From contig OX359194.1 of assembly GCA_947172415.1 (NCBI GenBank), forward strand, positions 5,084,001-5,148,000: a stretch of DNA of 64,000 bases. Reading direction: 5' to 3'. This document shows, in pieces, positions 36,701 through 50,900 of this stretch (positions are counted from its first letter, which is position 1; each line of letters starts with the position of its first letter). This stretch comes from Chondrosia reniformis. Lineage: Eukaryota; Porifera; Demospongiae; Chondrillida; Chondrillidae. A model generated the notes under the pieces. The model was not told where the DNA came from and made no database searches. It saw only the letters and a list, made by a program, of their open reading frames with translations. A program made the translations under genes and the position numbers.

Positions 36701-38330
36701 GTCAGTGTACCTAGGGGAATTGAGGAACGATATCCTTTCACCGGAAGCATAACCCAATTGCCTGCACACCACGTTAGCATCAACATTATTCCATCCATTG
36801 CTTGGAGTTAAAATATATCTCCAACTACCAACAGTGAAGTACTGTACAAGACCACTGTTGTCAATGATGGTACTGTAAACTAAACGCACATCACCAGGTT
36901 CAGCACCTGTGTATAATAAATGAAATAAAGTATAAATGAAACATAATTATATAAAGTATAATAAAGAGCATACATGTGTACAAAAGACATTAGACTCTTT
37001 GAAAGTGAAAACAGGCCTTCATTTCAGACCAAACAACAGTGACAAAGAGTATAGGAGGCAGTGAGAAGAAAGTTCCCAAAATAGCCACTGACATGCAATT
37101 GCTATACAAGAAACTTTTATTTCTTGAATTTTCGCAAAGCATAATCTGAATGACTTACACTTATTGAAATTGAGACATAATAAGAACAGGTTTCACAGGT
37201 ACTATGTATGTGCCATATAGAGACACAAGTTGTATGGATAAACTAACATTTAACCATGTATACAAATTCACTAAAGTGTCTTACTTTTTTTACAAACAAG
37301 TCCAACTACATGGGTTCTTATTCTGTCAACAGAATTAGTACAATCTGATAGCATATTTTCTGTACCAAAGCAACTATAACTGCGAGTATCAGACAGTTCT
37401 CCATCACTATAAAATACAACAAATATTATAAAAAAACTTGTCAAAGCATAAAAAGCAAGCTTATATGGACACATTAATATTACACTTCATGGTAAATCTT
37501 ATGAACCTATCAATATATTCCCCACCAGGGCACAACAGAGTATTTATATTAAGTGATTTAATGGAAAACACATGCTCCATATATGGGATTTGGCATGTTC
37601 CCTTCGCTGTCTGTACTCTCATAAATACAACAAAAAATGGCTGATCCTTAGTAGGTCTTATACACATAGGAGTGAGTAATTGTGTCAATAGCCTCAATAA
37701 AGACGAGTACTGGAGAGTACCCCACAGTAGACACAGCTGACCATCTCCACAGAGAAATGTTTGAAAATCAAATTAGTCAAATCCCCAGCCACCTTACCCA
37801 AATGTATATATCTGGGTGGGGCAATACATAGACAGGTATATTACTATCATATAAAATTGTACATTCACCTATTGACAGGAATGACTGCTACAGCGGCAGA
37901 TGAAGCACCATATACACTACTACATGCAACATGACCATCCTGAAGATCAAAGTTTTCGTAGTGTAATCTGCGAAATTGATTGTCAGTAACACAAACTTCC
38001 AATATTCCACCTATGAATTTCTCTGAGCCGGTTATAGGAGAATCTACTAGTTTAGCTTCACCAACCGAACAGGACACTTGGGCTGCAAAATCATAAAGAC
38101 ACAATATCACATCTGGGAACATCTAATTACCTAGCTTAGATAGTCTTCTGTCTCAAGTAAAATTACAGAGTATACCCATGCCCTCAAATTTTAGGTACCT
38201 TCGCAGATCGTAAAATCAGAGGAATATCAGTTAACCGATCTAAATAGTGTATATATAAACGTTTACCTTGACATTGAATGATGCCCATGCAAGCAAGAAC
38301 AATTACCACCAAAGTGGACTCAGCTGCCAT
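33775..38330 (-). CDS. Three-SRCR membrane receptor with PPxY-type tail
   Basis: Eight exons: signal peptide 38330-38267 (MAAESTLVVIVLACMGIIQC), then 38082-37869, 37406-37285, 36906-36711, 36125-35898, 35380-35274, 34785-34616 and 34265-33775; phases agree. Domain 1 starts at AQVSCSVGEAKLVDSP. Domain 2 has VRLVYST, WNNVDANVVCRQLGYASG. Domain 3 has MRLIDSG, WGSLCYTS, NVICRQLGF, and CRGTEESVLDCQD, the classic group A SRCR pattern. A membrane segment (TAIIVMTLVTFGFVLPFIIG) leads to a roughly 120-aa Pro/Glu-rich cytoplasmic tail with PPSY, LPAY, LPPY and a YPPA terminus. PPxY motifs bind WW domains of NEDD4-type ubiquitin ligases, so endocytic turnover by ubiquitination is a reasonable inference. 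SRCR receptors in sponges are linked to recognition and scavenging; the ligand here is unknown. Its start lies 601 bp from the divergent N4BP2-like gene. Confidence 0.85.
36230..36480 (+). repeat. Dispersed repeat family R1, longest copy
   Basis: This intronic segment of the SRCR gene matches 31,690-31,775 (minus), 32,555-32,690 (plus) and 40,455-40,580 (minus). No terminal repeats were identified. Its open frame (RFTDEGWNSQKRL) is not conserved among copies, so it is probably a short non-coding mobile repeat. Confidence 0.65.
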
Positions 38331-38931
38331 CGATCAGACCAGTCTCAAGAATGATATTTACATTGGATACGGGTACGGAATACAACACTTTTGGGTCGGT
38401 TGTCGAGACCGGATATTACCAAGGTTAATGTATAGTGACGTCATTCTAGTGGTTACTTTGTTCATACCTGGTGTAGATAAGGTGACGTCATAACAATCAA
38501 ATTGTATCAATGAATATAATTAACGAGCGTCCCAGCTAAGCGGAATTTCGGATTGTCAGCCAGCTAGTTACAAGCTGACATCCAGTATAAGTGAAATACC
38601 AACCATCGTTCGGTGCTTCGCTGTTATTCCTTTTGACTGTAGAATAAGATTGTCTTTTTGTATGAAAGTGGCCAGTTTTAGTGTACATCCTTTTGCAAAT
38701 GGCGGCGTTTAGGAAGCTTTAGTTAACGATCGTTATTTATAATGTTCAGGACACTTAAGCGTCCTCAATCGTTAAGATTAAGCCTATATATTAAAGCCCA
38801 ACGATGCGGTCAAGTAGTTCGAGTGCGGGGGGCAAGCCCAACGAGTTTTACACCCGAAATACTTGTTCCCTTAGATTTAGATAGTGAACTTCCGCAAGAC
38901 AATAGTCACGTGATTCAAAATAAGTTGAGAA
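38331..38931. promoter_or_regulatory. Divergent promoter region, SRCR and N4BP2-like
   Basis: About 600 bp separate the start codons of the two divergent genes, so both promoters lie here. It includes a second copy of the hairpin element (38811-38865). The small open frame at 38,278-38,493 runs antisense through the SRCR signal exon and is a shadow. Confidence 0.55.
38811..38865. repeat. Short hairpin element, copy 2
   Basis: CAAGTAGTTCGAG at the left and CCGAAATACTTG at the right enclose GGGGGGCAAGCCC. The ends and G/C inner hairpin match 22745-22808 with a different loop. It lies in the 5' flank or UTR of the N4BP2-like gene. Confidence 0.65.
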
Positions 38932-41900
38932 ATGGAAACGAAGATTAGAGAACTTCAGTCTATGTTTCCATCACTGCCAAAAGAAACTATTAGTTCTGTT
39001 TTGAGGGACTGCAAAGGAAAAGGTGACACATTCATATCTTTTCTCCCTAACAAATTTTGAACGTATAGTTTGACTTTTAGAAATATTTGATTCATTTCTT
39101 GTCTTATGTGACCCTTAAAGATAATTGTCTTCTTATTACATATTTTTGTTGTATAAGAATTCTGTGACAGTCCATTTGATTTAGGTAAAAGCTAGTATTA
39201 CTGATATAAAAGTCTGAACCTCCCCGAAATTTAAGTGTTTTCGTTTGCTCCTTTTTATGTACAGTTCACAATGCTGTAGATCATTTGCTTGAAATATCAT
39301 CTACAATAACTCCATCAGTCTCCAATCCAGCTATCTCTCTATATAGTGGAGGAGGAAGAACTACAGTTATTTCTACCTCTTCTGCCTCTCCGTACCAGGA
39401 CGCGTACACTGGTAACAGTTTAAGCTACTCCACGCCAGGTTACTATAGCAAGCCACCTGTATATACACACTATGCGCCACATGATATACCAGAGTCGGCC
39501 GGCCGGTATGTGGGAACTTCACAGCCACGCCCCAGTGGCGCAAATAGCTACAATCAAGAACAACAAAGCCAGTCACCTTCCAAATACCCCAGTACCTACT
39601 CTACTTCCAGTGATAGGCCAACTGAGCATTTAGCATCATCATTTGATTATCTATCTCTTGGAAATGATTCTCATTATCAACAGAACGTGCCTACCAGCAA
39701 ATCCTTCTCATCCTCAGTGTCTCAACTGAAAGAGAGCAAGGAACTTACTGGTACATAAATTAATTATATGCAAAATTAATGTTTGTAGAGAAGTTGTAAT
39801 CATGTGCTGCTTAAATGGTTTTAATTTTAGTTTCTTTAAATTCTTTTGTATGTATGTATTTTTTCAAGTCAAGGGCAAAATCAATCCTAGGGGGGGAACC
39901 CCCCTCTATGCAGCCCTGCCTATATACTAAGTATTGTGCAACTTTATCTGACCAAAAATTTAATTGTTTCTGTCAACCCTATCAGTTAAATCACAGTGGC
40001 CCTCTACAACTTTTTATTGTATTGATTACTCTATTTGTCTGTGAGGGACCTTGATTTTCCTTGAACGGTTCATATGAGAAAGGCATGCATTTTTACCTGA
40101 TTGTGGATTAGAAAATCTTTACTTATGATGCTAAATGTCAAGACTGTTAGTATGTATAGTTGCTTATGTAATTGTGTAGCTGTAAGGGAAAAAGAAAAGA
40201 AGATGATTTTAATGAGAGGATTACCTGGAAGTGGGAAGTCCACATTAGCAAGGTACTTTTAAGCTCATAAATTATGGCAAGCACAGTTTGTTACGTTTTT
40301 GCATGACATTGTCAAGTTAAATATAACATTTCAAACTAGAAGGTAGGTGTAGGGATGGTAGTGCTTGCGACATTAAATCTATACAACAAGCATTGACGGT
40401 TGTCATGTGATAAAGCCACCAATAAGTACAGTATATGTACATGTACATAACAATTAAGCTATATGCTTCATGAAAAATCCAATACACCATTTTCCTACAT
40501 GCTATTCCTACTCTGTAAAAAAGTCTATAGGGAACTAAACCTTGAGAGACCTTTGGTTGAAGAATCTTTTCTTTTCTTTTCTTTCTCCTTCATGTATTTT
40601 ATGTGTATCATTTACTGAATTATATGTGATTATTAATTATAGTGGCCTTTACTTCATAATTCCATTGGTACTCGTGTTAATGTAATAATCAGTCCTGACA
40701 ACCTCTGATATTGCATGTGTATTGCATGTGTATTGCATGTGTATTGCATGTGTATTGCATGTGTATTGCATGAAGTTAATTTAGAGGTCTTTGCTTATAT
40801 TTTGAGTGTTGTTAAGATGTTGTGCTTGCAAAGCTTCATTTACATGTATGTACTGTTCTCATTTATTTCATGTGTATAGGAGACTGAAGGGGGAGAATGG
40901 TATCATATGTTCAACCGATGATTTCTTTTATGTCAATGGACAGTTAGTTAACAATGCTTTCACATACTTTGTATGTATGTACGTATGTACATCTGTATAT
41001 ACAGTGAAGCCTCGCTGTTAAGACCATCATTGAGACTGAACAAAGTGGTCTGAACTTATTAGGAATATAGCTACCATATACTAAATGATTTTGTGCCAAA
41101 AATAATAATTCATAAGCCATAATAAATAATTCATAGTAGTGAGGTGGTCGCATTTTATTACAAAGTAGATTTCTTCTGGGACCAAAAGTTATGATTGTTT
41201 TTAAGGTGGTCACCTTACTTCAGGTGGTTGTTTAAGCAAGGTCCCACTGTGAGCATCTCTCTATTTGTCTAGCTGTTTTCATAAGATGAATCATTTTATT
41301 ATATCAGTGAGACTTACGTATGTAGCTTGACGACTACCCCTGTTAAGGCTACATCTTTGAAAGCAATTGTAACTTTTCAACAAATGAAATCCCGTCCATC
41401 CATATTAGCACATGCAACTATTGTGCTATCTGAAATTATAACACTCATGTTTGGCATGAAATGTTTAGTTTCATTCATTTAGTTTCATACAATTTCAAAA
41501 TTACCTACACGTAGATCTTGTTTTTGAATTCCCACACATTAGAATTTCCAAGGTTTCTCATAAGACATTGACATGCTTACTAATATTGTTTGAAGCTTTA
41601 AACTGTTGTATATTTACATTTCACTGTGCATACCTTGAATTAATTATGCCATACTCTTCACGGTCATGGAATCACCGATACCATTTTCTGGGAAATTGGA
41701 CCACCTGAGAATTTAGACCAAGTTCCCCCAGCAGTACATACTGTATACATACAAACATGTATGTATGTAGATTAATACGTGAATTTCTCTTATCAATGTG
41801 GTTTGATTGTAATGCAATAGGTATATGTTTGATTCCTCAAAGCTCTCTGAAAACCATGAGAAGAATAGATTAAAAGGTTAGTATGAATTACATACTACGT

Positions 41901-44900
41901 AATACAATATTTAACTTATCTGCTCACAAAAGGTATTCAATGATACGAATAGAATTAAAAAAGTATTTGCCTATACAGTATTTATTGCCATTTCTTAATT
42001 TGTTGTTTGCTCTTTAATGCTTAATTCAAACCTTCTTTTTTATGCTATCCAGCCCTAAAAGCTGTTGAGGAGGGAATTTCCCCTGTTATCATTGATAATA
42101 CCAACGTGACCAAACGGGACATGGAGCCATATGTTCTTATGGTTTGTTAAGGAAATGTTTATTGTAAAGTACCCCTTGATATGGATATTGCAATGGTCTA
42201 GCTATTACTTGTGTTTTATTAGCTTATGTGTGCTTGTACAAGTAGTGGATGCTCTGAGTCAGTTAATATATTTTCACGCATTTCACTTAACAATGTTATA
42301 TACTTTTAAGGTTAAATTCGAGCTTGTCCCTTTGTATATTTGTTCCCTTTATAATATAGTTATACTATGGTTTAACATTTTAGATGAATTGAAGATTCTA
42401 ACATAGAAGCGCTATCAATACTTATAAATCTCAAAGTTATAGTACGATTATTTAACGTTGCGGCAGGTAAGGGTCTAAAGAATTTCGAGTCACAAAAGTG
42501 GTCATCGGCGGGTAACGCGTTAAATTTGTTATATTTTATGCAAACAATTATGCAATAAAGCGTTATGCAATTAAGTGGAGTCCACTGAATATCCATAAAT
42601 GATGTTTCTGTCATTAATCAAGCCTCCTTTTGACCACAGGTGCACTGCAGTGCACTGTGTGTCCTTTAGAAGTGAAAACACCACTGATCCACCTCCTCAT
42701 GCACAACATATGTACATACACACTGTAGATATATCTCATACAGTAAGTGGACTCTGGATTTACCCCACTCACTCATGTCTCCTGTGGAGCGTAATGAGTT
42801 AGTGGGTGGAACCTGCGTAGGTTCACTTAATGAAAACGAGAGTCTCCCCGTGGCCACTCAAAAGATGGTTGAGCCATAGACAGCTGTTTCGTCCTTCTTA
42901 GGACTAAGTCTTATCAGTGTTGCATATAATGGAAGTCTGAGTGGCTACTCTGTTAATAAATCCGGAGTCCACTGATGAGATAGCTGAACTTAAGATCACC
43001 TTTAGATCTTCAAATTCTCAATTTTTTTGTTAGAATATGCATTGATGGCTTCAATCATTAGGCACAAGTGTAATGCAGACTTATGAAGTGTTAGGACATT
43101 GTATAACCATTGTATGTGCATATGTAATGTAATGCTTACCGAGTTCTATTGCCATTCAGGGGTATGAGAATGGCTACGTAATTGAGTTCAGGGAAACCAC
43201 CACTCATTGGAGAATGAATGTTGATGAATGTTTCAGGTATGTACATTCCGACATTCACCCTGTTGCACCTACATAAGTGTTTTAATGTTAGTGCCATTAC
43301 TTTACACAGTGCTCATATTAGCCTTTTATTGAATGTATAGAAGAAATTCCCACAACGTCCCAATATATGCTATTGAGAGAATGTTATACCGATTTGAAAA
43401 GAATGTGTCTGTAGAGTCTATTATTGGACCAATATCCAGAAAGTCACTGTAAGTACAATACACAATTTTTATAGTGAAATAGTAAAATGATGAACTGAAA
43501 TGTTCATATACTTATATGCAACTTCAAATTTAAGGAGTCTTTGAAAGTTAAAGTGATGATCAAGCAACAAGTAATTATAATCAGTCAAACATCATAAACA
43601 AGGAAAAACATGAAAGAAGCAAATGCTGAGAATCGAACCCAGGACAGCTGATTATGACAACCAGTTGCTCTGCCACTGAGCTACAACTGCCACAGCAAAG
43701 CCTCCCTCTTTCTTAAACTAACTACAAGCTAGTAATTAGTCTTCATTCATTAATTAGTGGTAATTCTCCTTATCAGGACAAGCTGATAATCAATAATAAT
43801 GAACTACGTATAATTAATTGCACACACATATTTGTGGTTTTAGTACGTACCTATGACCACTACTACCACTAAGAAAACCTCTACTGAGCCATTAAGAGTA
43901 GGTAAACTATCTATCATCAAAACATGTCACCTTTAGTTACATGTATAGCTATATATACGTATTAACTAGAAGCTGACATGTTTTGATTAAAAGTATAAAA
44001 ATGTATTGATTTTTAGTCGGAAGATCTAGTAAAATATACAAGTAAAAATCTCTGCTGTGAGTAAAAGGTATATTTCTGTAAGTAGGAATCCACTCATATA
44101 AGCACAGTTTATGCTATGTTTTATATACCTTATCCACTTTGCAATCAGTCAGAAACTATACTAAAATTAATCAAATATCATGATAGATACTGTACATACG
44201 TACTTTATCAAAAGTACGTAGGCTCCACTTTGTGCTGCAACATACAGCCACATCTGTTTCATGTATTTTAGCCTGCTATCATCTTACTGTATGTATGTAT
44301 GTAGATCTGATAAACCTAGAGGATATAGCACTGGAAATGAAGAGGTGGACGGCTACCCTACCAATGCTATTAATAGTAACACTGGGAGTCAGAAAGGAAA
44401 TTTTGAACGAGAAGACTGGTCTGCTGCAAGAGTTGCTGAACAACCACGTGACTCCATAGACACTGAAGAACCGATCCTAAACAATGATCAAGCTGAACCC
44501 AATGAATTGTATGATCCAGAGGGTCAATTGGAATGGCCTTACCCGGACCTGCCGTACGAAGGTCTTCAATCTACAAGTGAATTTGATAAGTTGATCAACT
44601 TGGCCCTTCCTCAATCTGAGACTTTAGAAGATTTTGCAGACACAGATCCTGCATTACTTCCTCCCCCATTGTCCCTAGCTTCATTTGATGGTAAAAGAGC
44701 CGATCTTGGAGATAACATATTTTTAGGTGATTGTGACGGGACATTTGTCAATTATAATGCTAACACAGAAGAATATTTGGCAGCTACTGATCCCTCATTT
44801 GCACAGTCTGATAAGCAGACATCTGATTTGGACATGGTTCCCAATGGTGAATACACTTTTGATGATCTAAATCCTCAAGACTACAGTGGTGTTGTAAGCC

Positions 44901-47900
44901 ACAGCAGTTATACTCTCTCAGATCCAACTGATACGGTGAACACAAATGCTGTAACTAACCCTGAAGAACCGCCCACTGTTACCGCCATAACATATACAAG
45001 ATCTAATGGAGAGGGAGCCATAGACTTTCTTAGAAATTGTTTTCCTGATAAGCCTGAGAGTGTTTTGCTTCACTGTTGGGAGTGCTCTGGTGGAATAATT
45101 GACACCTGCATGGATTTGATTTTAACATCTGACCATGAAGAAGTAGGTTCGAATGATGCAGCCTGCTCCGAATCATCTAAATCAACAGATTTTGCACAAG
45201 TTGAAAATGATAATCCTTCAAGGCTGATATCCGAATATCCTGGTTCTGTCCCAGAGTATCAAGAAGATGAAGACTTCCGGTTTGCCAGGCAGTTACAAGA
45301 CGAGTTGAATTCACAAGAAAAGGGAAGTAAACCTCCTTCATCCTGGCCAAATGTTAGTGAAGAAGGGACCACACATTCCGGCCCTGGTCCACCCGATAAA
45401 GATGATGAACAGTTTGCTAAAGAATATGGTGTGGACGAAGGCTTTGTCTTAAGGCTGCCACGCATGCTTGCATACCACTTGCAGGAACAGTATGGATCAG
45501 TGGAAGAGTATATAGAAGGAGGTAATTCAATGAATACACTTATACATACGTATGTTCCCTACATTAGTATGGATCACTGGCCACTAACATATATCTACAG
45601 TATGTAGGAGGTCTTGGGACTGTAAGTCTCTGATTACAATTGGCAGCAATTAAAAAGTTTTATTAAGATGGCTGCCCTGAATTATAATTTCTGCAATTTT
45701 TTAATCCTTATCATATTTGTAATACAGAAGTATAGCTTCTATACAGACATATAGCCAACTGGCCAGCTATAGTTCCCTGAGCCCCTTACTTACATTAGTG
45801 AAATAGTGTTATGTGGATACACAAAAGTATACTAACAATTAACTGCTTTTGGGTGCCTTTTCATTAAGTTTAAAATAAGTTTGTATTTGGTGCACTTCAC
45901 TTCATCTCTTACACATAACTACACATTCAACCCTATTGTGTATAGTGGAGTATCTTTATTTCCATTCGAGAATTTACGTAGATCAAGTTGTAGTCGAGTA
46001 ATACTTGATATTATTTCTCACCACTCCGAGTGATTTGCCCTCGTTTTTTGAAATCCTTTCGTAAATGTGTTGATTTACATCTTTCTGTAAAGGCAATTCA
46101 TCTATTGTTAGACACCTTTGGCTTTTGGGACTAAGATTTTGTACAGTGTTCCTTCATGATTATCACTCACTTCTACAGTATGTGTGACATCCCATCATGA
46201 CTGGCGAGTATAAACATTAATTTTGTCGAATATTTTTTCTCATTGGACAGTTCCAATCTTTTGTGTGATTTTCCCAATTGCTACGTACATCCATATATTA
46301 TGCATTGCTTTATTCAAGTAGCCCATTTTTATCAAAAGATGAGCATGAACAATTTAGTAAACAGCTAATAGCTAGTAATTCCTACAATCTTGAATAAGTC
46401 GTACAGTAAGTACATTAAAGGTAGCCTAGTTTTCTTGGTGTTTGCTCTGTGCTTCAGTTAAACTCTATTTTGTACAAACTACGCATGTGATCTCCTTTTC
46501 TGGATGATAAGGAGGACAGGGAATTCCACTGCAGGTAGCTTCCACATGATAGAAAACAGCTCCATTAAGGTTTGCAGCACTTCCTGGTATGTACTCTGGG
46601 TTCTTGTCCACACACTCATACATTGTACGGTAATGGGTATCTCCATTAGTTCTGTGATGTGTAGCCATAAGGTAACCTTGATACTCTTTGGTCCATCCTG
46701 TCATGCAACTAGTCCTAGCTGGTATCATGAGATGTGCTGACCTTGTTGGAACATAGCACACAGCACATGGAACATTGAGGTCATGTACATTTGGGAGAGG
46801 TGATTTGTTGTATAATTCATATTCAGCCCCATGTAGTGGATTTGTACCTTGCACTCCTGGGTAGTAGTCTGAATACTCTGGGGTTTCTGGGAGGCAGAGA
46901 TAGTTGGCTCCACCTCCTGGTGTATTCCACCAGCTACCAGCTGTTATTCCTTCATACAGTATTTCTGCATCCTGTGTTGTAGGACATGTTGTTCTGCCCC
47001 ATCTTGTATAAGCTATACCACCACTGCGGGGACCAGGTTCTCCCTGTATTCCAGTGTGACCAGGATGTCCAAGTTCCCCTTTCGGACCAACTGGTCCTGG
47101 TGAGCCAGTGTCTCCTTTGCTACCGTTATCACCTTTAGGACCTTGATCACCTTTAGGACCAGGATGTCTATCCAGTGTATTAAGTATTGCTTGAATGGGA
47201 CAGCTGTTGCTGTCACTGCTTTGTCTTTTAGGCCTTTCCACTGTATAAATGTATATTTAAACAATGCTCAGTTTACTTTATTATTAAACAGTGTATTTCT
47301 CAACCAGTTATATAGACAACATGGGATATACCTACATATAAGAAGTATTTAGTTAGATACTTAAAGGTTCTGCATAAGAGGTGCTTTTGAAGATAAGTGT
47401 TTGTATTTTAGATCTTACTTTCCCTAGGGACTATGCATATCTGGTACAAATCCTTTCTTATTAGCTCTGTCTAGTAATATGTATACAAGTTGATAGAATT
47501 TGTATTTATTATATCTAGTTTTATCTGTACATGTGCTTAAGGTAATTTTGGATAAGTTAATTCCCAAAATTTCCTGATAGCTATTAAATCTTATATTCAC
47601 AACTACAGCAATTTATAACTAAACTTCTACAGTAGCATTGCTAAGTTACCTTCTCCACTTGCTGTCATCAGTGGTAAGCTGAGCAGTAAAAGAACTAGTT
47701 TTGTCTTCATAATGCAATAGTACTTCTCTTATGTTGTTTTCATTTGCCGATTATGTTGTATGGTTTCATGTTATGGAAAGATACGTAGATATATAGATAT
47801 ACCACAGCACTGAGGTGTACTTACTGTATATGGGTTTTGGAGTCAAGAGACCCAAGGGTGGCTGACTCCAAAAATCTGTAATACACCAAAGCGCTGTGGT

Positions 47901-50900
47901 ATGTGCATTTTGAAGCCTACACAGCGTTTATACACATTTGGTGGGATTCTTTTGACCTGTTTTCATGTTATTGTATAAATTCAATTAACATCTTCAATAA
48001 TTGGCAGTGATACACCCTTTATGGATTGCTAGTGGACTCTTTTGATTGTTATCACCTGTACTGGTGATTTTATCAATAAAGGATGGTCTGCTGCAGGTGT
48101 AATAGATCTGGGACACTGTGTCTGTAAGAAATCCGGTCACCATTGCTCAAATTGCTTATCAATGAAGTTAAAATGGTGTTCTAATCAAGAGACATCAGGG
48201 AACTGTTCTTTTTTCGCATCGAATCTCCTCTGTTATTAATGATGATACAGCAGATGCTAACGATGAGGCAGTTAACTGGGATCGCCAGGGTATGCAGGAT
48301 GTGATCCTACCCGCTCCCGTTAGTGATCATCCTGTCCAGGAATCACACGTCCCACCACCTGGCACTGCTTTCTTGTGGGGCAAATTGGACGGTGACGCCT
48401 TTTGTAAGGTGGTTGATGACTGCTACAAGGAAGTGGTTCATTGGAAACGTAACATTGTCCTCATTCTTACCGGGGGGCTGGTAAGGCTTTCATAGACGAG
48501 GTAGCCAGACTGCTTCAATCCTACTCTGACAATGACACCATCGAGCCCACTGCACTCAAGGCATGTATGGTGATGCAAGTCTTGTTATTGCAGAAACCTC
48601 GAAAGCAAAGCAAGGCCAAAGAACTTTCTGAGGCCCTGAGCAGAAGGCTGGCCTCTGGCAGAACGGTCAAATTTTGTCACTCGTTGAGGAAGGTCGCGGC
48701 ATTCAAGCATGGCTACCAACACTCCACAACACAACCCTGGAAGATAATGTAGCCAACCAAGATGATGGGTTCAGAGAAGACTAGAGAGGCTCTAAGATGC
48801 ATTGAGGACATTATTGTCAGAGGTGTACTAAATGTGAATGACATCAGTATGCCCAACTGCGACCCAACTACTGTGCTTGATCGATTGAAGGAGCTACACC
48901 CTCCTGCGTAAAGAGAGGTGCCTGAAGCTTTGATTCATGATTATCCAAAAGGCATTCCTGGGCCTACAGGACTTGATGGTTACGCTTGGAAGAGGATGTG
49001 CACTGCCTTTGGTCACGCCTCAAGCAACCTGTGCCTTACCCTCGCAGCTGTTGCTAGGAAACTATACAAGCAGTCAGTTGACACAAGGGGCTTAGCCGCC
49101 CTCATTGCCTGCCGTTTAATCCCTCTTGATAAATGCCCAGGCATCAGACCAATTGGGATAGGTGAAGTGTCGAGAAGGATCATAGCAAAAGCAGTGATAT
49201 ACACAAGAAGGAGGATGTGACACATGCTGCAGGTGGTCTGCAGGTGGTCTGCAGGTATGTGCGGGGCAGGAAGGAGGTGTCGAGGCTGCCATTCATGCTA
49301 TGGATAAACTGTTCCAGAGCGAGGAAGTGGAGCAGTGTTCCTAGCTGATGCCTGCAATGCATTTAACAGCCTCAACAGGAACTGCTCTCTGCACTATATG
49401 CAATACATCTGACCTTCCCTGTCCCTCATCCTAAGGAATATGTACCAAGCCCCTGTTCGCATGTTTGTCCCGGGCGGAGGGGAGATCCCTTCTTTTGAGG
49501 GAACCACCCAGGGGGATCCCCTGGGAATGGCGATGTATGCTCTGGCAATCGCTCAACTCTAATCCAAGTTTGGTTTGCTGATGACGCTTCTGCTGCTGCT
49601 AAATGCCAGCACCTGAGACAGTGGTGGGACCTGTTGAGTAGCCTCGGCCCAAAGTATGGTTATGTTCCCAATGGAGCGAAATCTTGCCTCATAGTCAAGG
49701 AGGGCAATGTTGATGAAGCAAAATGGATGTTTGAGGGTACCAACATTCCAATCACCACTAACAGTGCTAGACATCTCTGTGCTGCATTGAGATCATCGGA
49801 GTTCAAGGAAGAGTATGTCAGGCTAAAGGTGTGTAAGTGGTGCAGCAAAGTAGGAAAACTTGCAAACATCGCATTGAGCCAACCTCATGCGGCATTTGCA
49901 GCATTCATAGCATGTAGACTTTTACTTTGTTATCACTTTTAAGATTAGTCGATAGGACACATTTACTTTGTTAACAGCTCGATCGATACTCAGTTAAAAC
50001 TCGCTAGTCAAGGCACTCACCTCGTGTACTGTATGGATCACTGGCCACTAACATATATCTACAGTATGTAGGAGGTCATGGGACTGTAAGTCTCTGATTA
50101 CAATTGGCAGCATTTAAACAATGGTGTGGAGTATCTATGAATTTTATTAAGGTGATTACCCTGAATTATAATTTCTGCAATTCATAAAATCCTTATCATA
50201 CTTATAGTATAATATATGTAGCTCCTATACAGACATATAGCCAACTGCCAGTTATAATTCCCTGAGCCCCTTACATTAGTGAAGTAACAGAGACACAAAG
50301 TATGCTATAATAATTAACTGCTTTTGGATGCCTTTTCATTAAGTTTAAAATAGGTTTGTATTATTTGGTACACTTTACTTCATCTCTCCACTTAACACAC
50401 TACACATACAACCCTATTGTGTATAGTGGAGTATCATTATTTACCATTTGAGAATTTAGGTCAGGCTGTAGTCGAGTGATGCTTGATATTTTTTCTCAAC
50501 ACTCCGAGTGATTTACCCTCGTTTTTTGAAATCCTTTCGTAAATGTGTTGATTTACATCTCTCTGTAAAGGCAATTCATCTATTGTTAGACACCTTTGGC
50601 TTTTGGGACTAAGATTTTGTACAGTGTTCCTTCATGATTATCACTCGCTTCTACAGTATGTGTGACATCCCATAATGACTGGCCAGTATAACCATTAATT
50701 TTGCCGTGGATTTTTCTCATTGGCCAGTTCCAATCTTTAGTGTGATTTTCCCATTGCTACATTCATATGCATTGCTTTATTCAAGTAGCCCATGTAATTT
50801 TATCAAAAAATCAACAATATCAACCAACAATTGCCCATGTAATTTTATCAAAAAATCAACAATATCAACAATTGAGTACACGGCTAATAGCTAGTAATTC

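Noticed and set aside
44261-44304. Upstream Met start for the 44.3-45.5 kb open frame as a separate gene
   Set aside because: An acceptor at 44,303-44,304 and matching phase from the 43,449 donor join it to the N4BP2-like gene.
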